DNA of 11,789 bases from Desulfovibrio sp. OttesenSCG-928-G15. Its GTDB lineage: Bacteria; Desulfobacterota; Desulfovibrionia; Desulfovibrionales; Desulfovibrionaceae. The stretch lies in NCBI GenBank assembly GCA_030266525.1, contig JAJDIC010000065.1:1-11789 (forward strand), in the 5' to 3' direction. A model generated the notes under the pieces. That model did no database searches. It saw only the letters and a program-made list of their open reading frames with translations, and had not been told where the DNA came from. A program made the translations under genes and the position numbers. Shown piece after piece: positions 5,600 through 11,411 of the stretch. The stretch's first letter is position 1. Every line of letters starts with the position of its first letter.

Positions 5600-7249
5600 T
5601 CAAGCGCGCGGCACCACAGTGTGGGCCGGGGGATCTTCGTTGAGCATGAGCGTACTGTGCACGGCGTCAACCTTGACCGTACCGGGGGACGCTCCTTTTA
5701 TGGAGTGCACATGGCGGGCAAAAGCCACCATGATATTTCCTTTGGCGTCATTGCGCTGCCAGCTTTTTTCCCAAACCAGCCGTGCTGCCTCCCGGAGCGT
5801 TGTTTCAGGAACTTCTTCGGCTGCGTGCGCGCGCCGGATAATCAGGTGGGCGCTTGGGCCATCATGGGCGTGCAGCCAAAAATCATGCCCTTTGGCAAGC
5901 TTCAAAACATTGTGATTGCCTTGGGCGTTTTTTCCGCGGAGCAGCAAAAAGCCGTCTGATGATCGAAATCTGGCAACGTGGCGGTATGGCTTTGCCGGGT
6001 CGTCCGGCAAGGGATGCGGGTACTGCTCCTGCCGGGAGGCCATGTCAGAGGCTGCGGCGGCGGCAGTGGCAACACTGTATGTTTCCGGGGAAGGTTTGAA
6101 CCGGGATTCCTGCCCTTCTCCAAAAAGTTGCTGCCTTCGTTGCGCAAGCATGGTGAGGCCGCGTTTGCCGCGCGCTGACTCCTTGAACATGCGCAGCATG
6201 TTGTCGCGTACACTGAGCAGGCTGTTCAGGCGGATACATTTTTCGCCTTGGCCCAGTGCGCCGGGAAGCCTGATTTCTTCCAGTTTGTCTGTCGGGGCAT
6301 ATTGCCAGAGCACCTCCTGAATACACTTGGCGTCTTCACGAAGGGCAAGCATGGCGTGCAGGCGCGTTTCTTCCTGGTCAAGCTTCTGGCTCAACCGGGT
6401 AAGCTTTTTTGTTTCCCGTTTCACCGGGGCGAGCTGTTCCTTGCTTTCGTCCATGGCCAACTGTTGAAAAAAGAGCGGCGCATCCACCTCTGACACGGCG
6501 GTAAGCAGGGGGCATGGGGATTGGGGCGTTCCATCCGGCTGCGCGGGTGCAATGGGTGCGGCAGGCAAGGGTACAAGCCCCCGGCGTTCCATAACCGGTT
6601 GTGGCAGGGGCCAGGCAGAATAAAAAGTCGCTTTTCCCTTGTGTTCGTCCCGGTCGGTATAGAAAAAAAGATCGCCGCCACCTGCTTCCAGGTCTGCCAT
6701 CAGCGCCCGGCCTTCAAGAGGGTCGAGCGCTGCCAGGGTTTCACGCAGAAGCGGGGTCAGCAAGCTGTATTGCTGCCATGGGCCGCTCTTTTCCTTTTTA
6801 TTCCAGACAGTACCACACAAGGAATCCACAAGCTCCGAATCCGGCCAGGCGGGCGAGAGGCCGAAATTTTCCGGCAGAGTGGGGGCAATGAGCGGCCCTT
6901 GGGCCAAATCCAGCAAAAGCCAGGTGCTGTCCGACTGGCTGGTAATTGGCAGAGCGAGGACGCGAGTAGTGAAATCTCCTTTTCCTTCGCCCAGGCGTCT
7001 GCCCTGGCAATATTTACGCAGGCGCATCACATAGGCGGGGGGGCGCAAGGGGTTTTCAAGCCGCTCGCCGGTAAGAAACAGCAAGGGCGCAGAGCGACCG
7101 TGGCGCAGGACGAGCCGGTGTTTTTTGCCGTGTGCAAAAAGAATGAAGGCCGTGGTATCGGGGTTGGGGCCGTGAATTTTTTCAACCCTGGCCCCTTGCA
7201 ACAGGAGGAGGAGTTCCGCCTGGATCAGGCGAAAAACGTGGGCGTCCAT
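5600..7249 (-). CDS. rqcH: NFACT/RqcH-type ribosome quality-control protein
   Basis: 549 residues, close to B. subtilis RqcH (about 570). In that family the protein binds the 50S subunit with a stalled peptidyl-tRNA and recruits tRNA-Ala to add C-terminal alanine tails that mark the chain for degradation. Order seen: NFACT-N from residue 1 (MDAHVFRLIQAEL, then VEKIHGP and the MRLRKY segment), a middle coiled-coil section (about 265-385, with KRETKKLTRLSQKLDQEETR), a Gln/Pro-rich linker and NFACT-R (about 420-520, with RFRSSDGFLLLRGKNAQGN and HDFWLHAHDGPSAHLIIRR). The D-R pair needed for Ala-tailing in RqcH aligns here with Thr95-Arg96, so the Asp is replaced. The start lies 2 nt past the stop of the upstream gene (TGAGCATG) without a clear ribosome binding site, which suggests translational coupling. 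The symbol is by family; activity is uncertain because of the missing Asp. Confidence 0.85.
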   Translation of the reverse strand: MDAHVFRLIQAELLLLLQGARVEKIHGPNPDTTAFILFAHGKKHRLVLRHGRSAPLLFLTGERLENPLRPPAYVMRLRKYCQGRRLGEGKGDFTTRVLALPITSQSDSTWLLLDLAQGPLIAPTLPENFGLSPAWPDSELVDSLCGTVWNKKEKSGPWQQYSLLTPLLRETLAALDPLEGRALMADLEAGGGDLFFYTDRDEHKGKATFYSAWPLPQPVMERRGLVPLPAAPIAPAQPDGTPQSPCPLLTAVSEVDAPLFFQQLAMDESKEQLAPVKRETKKLTRLSQKLDQEETRLHAMLALREDAKCIQEVLWQYAPTDKLEEIRLPGALGQGEKCIRLNSLLSVRDNMLRMFKESARGKRGLTMLAQRRQQLFGEGQESRFKPSPETYSVATAAAAASDMASRQEQYPHPLPDDPAKPYRHVARFRSSDGFLLLRGKNAQGNHNVLKLAKGHDFWLHAHDGPSAHLIIRRAHAAEEVPETTLREAARLVWEKSWQRNDAKGNIMVAFARHVHSIKGASPGTVKVDAVHSTLMLNEDPPAHTVVPRA

Positions 7250-7251
7250 GC

Positions 7252-7710
7252 TCAGCGCTTGCGGATATAGGGCATGGAATGCCCTTGCGACGCTTTGGGT
7301 TTCATGGTCATGGCATTGGCTTTGACCGTGGTGAAGACCACATCTTCGTTATCCATGCGCACGGTGACGGATTGGGCGTCTTCCGCGACAATTTTGAAGC
7401 GGTGTTTGCTCAGAACGCCTTCCTCCTTGATGACGCATTCTTTCTTAGCGAAGTTGAGTTCAAGGGTCAACTCGCCGAACTTGTTTTCAAGGAAGGTGGT
7501 TACTTCGGCCGGGGAAAGCGTTTTGCCGGTGCGCTTTTGTACGTTTTCCTGAATGCTGGCGCCAAGCTTTTCCCGCATTTGCGGATTGGCCTGGATAAAG
7601 GCTTTGCCGTCACAGTGCCAGATTCCCCGCAATGTATCCTGAGCAGGTCCTGCCACGGCAAAAGAGCCAAGTGAAAGAAAAAGACAGAGGGTGGAAATAT
7701 AAAAGCGCAT
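7252..7710 (-). CDS. small secreted protein of unknown function
   Basis: 152 residues. A signal peptide (MRFYISTLCLFLSLGSFAVA, cleavage after Ala20) leads a mature domain of about 132 residues beginning GPAQDTLRGIWHCDGKAF. The mature part has two Cys (33 and 92) that could form a disulfide in the periplasm, a helical middle (QENVQKRTGKTLSPAEVTTFLENKFG) and then alternating beta-like stretches ending in basic PYIRKR. The order TLRGIWHCDG plus strands faintly recalls lipocalin-like folds, but I do not recognise the family. AGGAG lies 8 nt upstream of the ATG. It is the first gene of a tight pair with rqcH, and a terminator for dksA lies just upstream, so it needs its own promoter within about 45 bp or readthrough. 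Confidence 0.75.
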   Translation of the reverse strand: MRFYISTLCLFLSLGSFAVAGPAQDTLRGIWHCDGKAFIQANPQMREKLGASIQENVQKRTGKTLSPAEVTTFLENKFGELTLELNFAKKECVIKEEGVLSKHRFKIVAEDAQSVTVRMDNEDVVFTTVKANAMTMKPKASQGHSMPYIRKR

Positions 7711-7752
7711 ACGAGGTGCTCCTGTAGAAACGGTCTCTGGTTAAGAAAATGA

Positions 7753-7780
7753 GAAAAAAAGGCGGTTCCGGGGAACCGCC
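7753..7780 (-). terminator. rho-independent terminator of dksA
   Basis: Read on the minus strand, GGCGGTTC pairs with GAACCGCC around a 4-nt loop (7761-7780) and is followed directly by seven T (7754-7760). It begins 27 nt past the dksA stop and insulates the secreted protein/rqcH pair from dksA. Confidence 0.9.
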
Positions 7781-7807
7781 AGTGAGCATGGGTGGAAATA
7801 CAAGCTA

Positions 7808-8170
7808 TTAATCCCCACGGAGCATTTCGTCTTCTTCCTGCTTGCTCTTGCAGTTGATGCACAGCTTTGTAACCGGGCGGGCCTTCATGCGGGCGACGCC
7901 GATTTCCTCGCCGCAATCATCGCAAACGCCGTAAACTCCTTCGTCCATGCGTTGCAGGGCAGAGCGGATTTTTTTAATCAGCTTGCGCTCCCTGTCGCGG
8001 ATACGCAGGGTAAAGGTCCGGTCTGATTCCAGTGTGGCCCTGTCGGCTGGGTCGGCAAAAATTTCATTACTATCAGTCATATCTTCCAGGGTCATTTCAC
8101 CCTGTTTCATTGCCTCTTCCAGCATGGAATTCAGAAGATTGCGGAAATAATCAAGATCTTTTTGTTCCAT
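7808..8170 (-). CDS. dksA: DksA/TraR-family RNA polymerase-binding transcription factor
   Basis: 120 residues, shorter than E. coli DksA (151) at the N-terminus. DksA enters the secondary channel of RNA polymerase and, with ppGpp, lowers rRNA/tRNA transcription and raises amino-acid biosynthesis genes. Seen: a coiled coil whose tip carries DPADRA, with Asp40 and Asp43 matching Asp71/Asp74 of E. coli; the very conserved RIRDRERKLIKKI; and a four-Cys zinc finger (Cys83, Cys86, Cys104, Cys107 in CDDC and CINC). ATG 8170 is preferred over the ATG six codons upstream because GGAG stands 7 nt before it. Single-gene unit with a promoter candidate at 8218-8246 and a strong terminator. Confidence 0.92.
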   Translation of the reverse strand: MEQKDLDYFRNLLNSMLEEAMKQGEMTLEDMTDSNEIFADPADRATLESDRTFTLRIRDRERKLIKKIRSALQRMDEGVYGVCDDCGEEIGVARMKARPVTKLCINCKSKQEEDEMLRGD

Positions 8171-8217
8171 AATAAATCTCCAGCGCACAAATTTACGGTG
8201 TACGTTTCACGCCAGAC

Positions 8218-8246
8218 CTAATAAATCAACATGCGGGTTGTGTAAA
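8218..8246 (-). promoter_or_regulatory. candidate sigma70 promoter of dksA
   Basis: On the minus strand TTTACA (8246-8241) and TATTAG (8223-8218) are 17 nt apart, five and four matches to the consensus. Transcription would start near 8211, leaving a leader of about 40 nt. Confidence 0.45.
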
Positions 8247-8267
8247 GAGAAAACTGAAATTTATACA

Positions 8268-8425
8268 TTCTTAAGGAAGCGCTGATTAAAGAGGTTTTTG
8301 TTCACTGGCAAGGAAGACGAATTCCGTGTGGAGCGAAGTGTATCAAGAGATACGTGAGCTTCGCACGGGATGAGTCTGACGAGATCCAGAGGCAAAAAGA
8401 CCATTGCCCGGCGCTTCCTAAAAAA
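8268..8425. repeat. long palindromic repeat element, copy 2
   Basis: An imperfect palindrome of about 155 bp filling most of the gap between deaD and dksA. The outer ends TTCTTAAGGAAGCGCTG (8268-8284) and the complement of CGGCGCTTCCTAAAAAA (8409-8425) are inverted copies. Inside, GGTTTTTG...CTGG on the left answers CCAG...CAAAAAGACC on the right, then CCGTG (8323-8327) with CACGG (8374-8378), CGAAG with CTTCG, and GTATC-AAGA-GATAC at the apex (8339-8352). The ends and the TTTTTGCCTCTGG motif are shared with copy 1 at 1951-2087. It could be a mobile palindromic repeat or a structured RNA; no open frame lies in it. Confidence 0.7.
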
Positions 8426-8466
8426 ACACGTTTATAGCCAAAATGGTCGTAACTTTTTGTTCGTGT
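8421..8466 (-). terminator. possible terminator of deaD
   Basis: On the minus strand ACACG and CGTGT form a short stem around a 31-nt partly structured loop, followed by a T-run (A-tract 8421-8426 on the plus strand). The stem is weak. The T-run belongs to the edge of palindromic repeat copy 2, which itself may help end the transcript. Confidence 0.3.
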
Positions 8467-8478
8467 GGCGTAAGCCGG

Positions 8479-10161
8479 TTATTTTTTCGGCACGGCTTTT
8501 TCAACCGCTACTTTAAAGCCGCGAATCTGGCTGCCGTTCATCACTGTGATAACGTCATCCGAGAGGTGAGTGGGTACTTCCACAAAGGCGAAGCGGTCGT
8601 GAATTTCAATGGCCCCGATGCTTCGGCCCGGAATGCCCGCTTCACCGGCAATAGCCCCGACCAGGTCGCGCGGAGCAACGTGCATTTTGCTGCCCACGTT
8701 GAAAAAAAGCCGATCCATGCCGTGCTTCGCATGTTTTTGGCCCGGGCCGCCGCGTTTTTCCTGTGGGCGGGCCTGCCTGCCGTACACCCGTTCTGCCACC
8801 TTGTCGCTATGACGCTCGCGCCAGCCGGACAAGGTATCTTCCTTGCGCTCATCCTGCTGTTCGCTCTGGCCGAATTCGCGTTGCATCAGCAGCTTGAGCA
8901 GGGCGGCGGCCATATCCATGCTCGTGTTGTCTTCGTCGAGAAATTGTTCCACAAGGTTTGTGTAACGCTCCAGCGAACCGGCGTCCATGGTGGTACGTAC
9001 TTCTTCCAGCAGCCTGGTGGTGCGGATATTGGCCACATCACGCAGTGTGGGAAGCTGGTTCTGGATGATGCGGGCCTTGGTGTAGCGGATGATATCCCGG
9101 AGCTTGTAATGCTCGCGCGCGGAAACAAAGGTGAAGGCCCGTCCGGCGCGGCCCGCCCGGCCAGTTCTTCCTATGCGGTGAACGTAGGCCTCCACGTCAT
9201 TGGGTATATCGTAGTTGATAACCGCATCTACATCATCCACGTCAATCCCTCTGGCCGCGACATCGGTTGCCACAAGAATTTCTATACCGCCAGTGCGAAA
9301 GCGGCCCATTACCCGGTCGCGCTGTTGCTGGGCAAGGTTGCCGTGCAGGCCGTCTGCCTGGTAACCCCGCGCTTGCAGGTGCATGGTCACTTCATCCACG
9401 CTGCGCTTGGTGGAGCAAAACACCAGCGCCTTGCGAAATCCCTGGGAATCAAGAACCCGGCAAAGCGCGTCCATTTTTTGGTGCGGCCTGACTTCGTAAT
9501 ATACCTGCTCAATGGTGGGTACAGTGAGCAGCTTTTGGGTAATTTTCAGAATTTGCGGGTCGTTCAGGAAGCGGCGGGCCATGTCCATGATAGCCGGGGG
9601 CATGGTGGCGGAAAAAAATACGCGCTGGCAGCCCACCGGTGTTTGCTCAAGTATGGCTTCGATATCATCGCGAAAGCCCATGTCCAGCATCTCGTCGGCT
9701 TCATCAAGAACGGCAATGGTAACATCGTTGAAGCGCAGGGTACCGCGCTCAAGGTGATCGATAACCCGGCCTGGAGTTCCTACTATTATTTGCGCCCCTT
9801 TGGCCAGAGCGCGGAATTGGCGCTCAATAGGCTGCCCGCCGTAAATGGGCAGGGCAAAAATGCCGCGCTTGCGTGAGGCCAGTTTGCCTATTTCTTCCGC
9901 AACCTGAATGGCAAGCTCGCGGGTAGGGCAGAGCACAAGCGCCTGGGGCGACTTGTTCTTGGGCTCAACGCGCTCAAGAATAGGAATGCCGAAAGCGGCG
10001 GTTTTGCCGGTGCCGGTCTGGGCCTGGCCGACTATGTCGTGCCCTTCCATAAGCGGAGGAATGGTAAGCACCTGAATGGGAGAAGGTTCTTCAAACCCCA
10101 TGTCCTCAACGGATTTCAGCAGTTCTTTGGAAAGGCCAAGGTTCTCAAAAGACATATTCAT
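8479..10161 (-). CDS. deaD: DEAD-box ATP-dependent RNA helicase, DeaD/CsdA type
   Basis: 560 residues; unwinds structured RNA, with roles in ribosome assembly, mRNA turnover and cold adaptation in this family. All core motifs are visible: Q motif with Gln30, AQTGTGKT (47-54), PTREL (79-83), TPGR (129-132), DEAD (153-156), SAT (184-186), ARGIDV (303-308) and HRIGRTGR (328-335). A linker rich in Gln, Arg and Lys (about 430-480) leads to a DbpA-type RNA-binding domain (about 483-556, MDRLFFNVGSK...GAIEIHDRFAFVEVP), the region that directs DeaD/DbpA to specific RNAs. The first of two close ATGs is used, since GGAT lies about 11 nt upstream of it; the site is not strong. The leader holds a hairpin at 10207-10236. 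It is followed by repeat copy 2 rather than another gene. Confidence 0.95.
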   Translation of the reverse strand: MNMSFENLGLSKELLKSVEDMGFEEPSPIQVLTIPPLMEGHDIVGQAQTGTGKTAAFGIPILERVEPKNKSPQALVLCPTRELAIQVAEEIGKLASRKRGIFALPIYGGQPIERQFRALAKGAQIIVGTPGRVIDHLERGTLRFNDVTIAVLDEADEMLDMGFRDDIEAILEQTPVGCQRVFFSATMPPAIMDMARRFLNDPQILKITQKLLTVPTIEQVYYEVRPHQKMDALCRVLDSQGFRKALVFCSTKRSVDEVTMHLQARGYQADGLHGNLAQQQRDRVMGRFRTGGIEILVATDVAARGIDVDDVDAVINYDIPNDVEAYVHRIGRTGRAGRAGRAFTFVSAREHYKLRDIIRYTKARIIQNQLPTLRDVANIRTTRLLEEVRTTMDAGSLERYTNLVEQFLDEDNTSMDMAAALLKLLMQREFGQSEQQDERKEDTLSGWRERHSDKVAERVYGRQARPQEKRGGPGQKHAKHGMDRLFFNVGSKMHVAPRDLVGAIAGEAGIPGRSIGAIEIHDRFAFVEVPTHLSDDVITVMNGSQIRGFKVAVEKAVPKK

Positions 10162-10206
10162 AACGTGCTGTAATCCTTAATAGAAGTGTTTTTTTCTTGA
10201 TAGCAG

Positions 10207-10236
10207 CCAAACAATAAAAGTCTTTTTGTCGTTTGG
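10207..10236. repeat. hairpin upstream of deaD
   Basis: CCAAAC and GTTTGG close a stem that continues through AAAAG/CTTTTT with small bulges. It lies between the hydrolase stop and deaD, 46 nt before the deaD start. No T-run follows on either strand, so it reads as a leader structure or an RNA 3' end rather than a classic terminator. Confidence 0.4.
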
Positions 10237-10281
10237 CGATTGCGGGGTGGGTTTGAAAGAAAATTGTATCCGGGGTTGCTT

Positions 10282-10992
10282 CTACTGCCCTTTAAGGAGC
10301 GATAGGTCAAGCGTTTGTCCGGGGGCCATGCCGATAAAACGGCAAGTTTTTGCCTGTATGGCAAGCTCTCGCTCAAATTCGTCAGTGTTCTTGGCGAGAA
10401 CGGGGAACGTACCCCAGTGCATGGGAACCACGGCTTTAGCCCCAAGCAGGCGGGCCGCCATGGCTCCTTGCCGAGCGTCCATGGTGAAAACCCCGCCTAT
10501 AGGAAGCAGGGCGAGATCAATGGAATACAGCTCGCCCCAAAGGGCCATGCTGGAGAAAATGCCGGTGTCGCCCGCATGGTAGATGGTAAAGCCGTCTTCC
10601 AGTGTGATGATGAAGCCCGCTGGTGCGCCCGCTTCACTGGTGTGAAATGCCTGGGTCATGGTAATGCTCAGGCCTTTTTCACTGATGGTGCCGCCAATGT
10701 TGAAGCCGATTCCGTTCAAAATCTGCTCCGCTGGAACGCCTTTTTGCTGCAACACTTCCGCCGCGCCGACAATGGCGCCGAGTTTCGCCCCGGTGGCCTT
10801 GCAAATGGCTACTGCGTCCCCTTCATGATCGCCGTGCAAATGGGTTACCAGCACAATATCGGGCTTTGCCGCAGCTTCCCACGAAACATCCGCCTTGGGG
10901 TTGTGGGTGAAAAAGGGGTCAATGAATATGGTGCCGTTAGCGCTGTGAATAGCAAAATTGGAGTGTCCGTGCCAGGTGAGTGTGTTTGTCAT
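10282..10992 (-). CDS. UPF0173 metal-dependent hydrolase (metallo-beta-lactamase fold)
   Basis: 236 residues, the normal length for UPF0173 (YtkL-like) proteins. It begins [15 protein letters not shown], and carries FIDPFF, the metal-binding [10 protein letters not shown] (His51, His53, Asp55, His56), a later [14 protein letters not shown] and PMHWGTFP, so all expected metal ligands are there. No signal peptide; cytoplasmic. Family members have no settled physiological substrate; they are related to lactonase and phosphodiesterase metallo-hydrolases. ATG 10992 is chosen over an upstream in-frame start at 11142 because GGAGG lies 5 nt before it and the upstream codons are unlike the family. 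A promoter candidate at 11087-11114 gives a leader of roughly 90 nt with a stable hairpin at 11045-11065. Confidence 0.9.
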   Translation of the reverse strand: MTNTLTWHGHSNFAIHSANGTIFIDPFFTHNPKADVSWEAAAKPDIVLVTHLHGDHEGDAVAICKATGAKLGAIVGAAEVLQQKGVPAEQILNGIGFNIGGTISEKGLSITMTQAFHTSEAGAPAGFIITLEDGFTIYHAGDTGIFSSMALWGELYSIDLALLPIGGVFTMDARQGAMAARLLGAKAVVPMHWGTFPVLAKNTDEFERELAIQAKTCRFIGMAPGQTLDLSLLKGQ

Positions 10993-11044
10993 AAGAGCCT
11001 CCAAATTGGGCAGCGTTGGTGGGGGAAGCCGCAAATACCGGCCC

Positions 11045-11065
11045 TTGCCGCCCATCCGGCGGCAA
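11045..11065 (-). promoter_or_regulatory. leader hairpin upstream of the UPF0173 gene
   Basis: TTGCCGCC (11045-11052) and GGCGGCAA (11058-11065) form a perfect 8-bp GC-rich stem with a 5-nt loop inside the presumed 5' leader of the minus-strand hydrolase gene. It may stabilise the mRNA or be an operator. Confidence 0.4.
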
Positions 11066-11086
11066 TACGATACGCGATCCTGCCAT

Positions 11087-11114
11087 TGTATACCTTGACA
11101 GCCCATACAGGCAA
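11087..11114 (-). promoter_or_regulatory. candidate promoter of the UPF0173 gene
   Basis: On the minus strand TTGCCT (11114-11109) and TATACA (11092-11087) are 16 nt apart. It overlaps the divergent promoter of the tRNA gene, so the two polymerases would compete for the same DNA. Confidence 0.45.
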
Positions 11115-11123
11115 GAGTATGTA
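11095..11123 (+). promoter_or_regulatory. candidate promoter of tRNA-Arg
   Basis: A perfect -35 TTGACA (11095-11100), 17-nt spacing and TATGTA as -10 (11118-11123) place the start near 11130, about 7 nt before the mature tRNA. GC-rich bases follow the -10, a discriminator type typical of stable-RNA promoters under ppGpp/DksA control. Confidence 0.55.
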
Positions 11124-11136
11124 GCTGCATTCGCGC

Positions 11137-11213
11137 GGGCAATTAGCTCAGTTGGATAGAGCGCCAGCCTCCGGAGCTGGAGGCCGCAGGTTCGATTCCT
11201 GCATTGCCCGCCA
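11137..11213 (+). tRNA. tRNA-Arg (anticodon CCG)
   Basis: Full cloverleaf: acceptor GGGCAAT/ATTGCCC, D arm GCTC...GAGC, anticodon stem CCAGC/GCTGG with loop CTCCGGA (anticodon CCG at 11171-11173), five-base variable loop and T arm GCAGG-TTCGATT-CCTGC. The 3' CCA is encoded. It decodes CGG. Confidence 0.97.
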
Positions 11214-11229
11214 TTACGACTACTTAGAG

Positions 11230-11261
11230 AAGGACTTCAAAAAAAGTGAAGTCCTTTTTTT
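11230..11261 (+). terminator. rho-independent terminator of tRNA-Arg
   Basis: AAGGACTTC (11230-11238) pairs perfectly with GAAGTCCTT (11248-11256) and runs into seven T (11255-11261). It begins 17 nt after the tRNA and shields it from the insertion element that follows. Confidence 0.93.
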
Positions 11262-11359
11262 GTATTTAACGGTATTTAATTACAAATCGGTTAAACCACC
11301 GCCTCAGGCGGTGAGACCGTAAAAGGTTTGACCGTTACAGGGTTGAAAAAGCGCGCAAA

Positions 11360-11411
11360 ATAGGCTCCCACCTTTGGACCACCGGGTGGTCAGAATAAGG
11401 AGAGAGCCTAT
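11360..11411 (+). promoter_or_regulatory. leader hairpin masking the tnpA start
   Basis: ATAGGCTC (11360-11367) pairs with GAGCCTAT (11404-11411), which includes the first two bases of the ATG. CCTT (11371-11374) pairs with AAGG (11397-11400), part of the Shine-Dalgarno AAGGAG. The apex is GACCAC-CGG-GTGGTC (11377-11391). Such a structure would keep transposase translation very low, as known for IS200. Confidence 0.65.

Noticed and set aside
6521..7270. A 249-codon plus-strand frame antisense to rqcH
   Set aside because: Shadow of the real gene; low-complexity, basic sequence with no family features.
8443..9876. A 477-codon open frame on the plus strand, antisense to deaD
   Set aside because: It overlaps nearly all of a certain DEAD-box helicase gene, has no ribosome binding site and no recognisable motifs; open only because of the GC and codon bias of deaD.
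10315..11124. 269-codon plus-strand frame antisense to the UPF0173 hydrolase
   Set aside because: Shadow frame over a gene with all its metal-binding motifs; no start signals.
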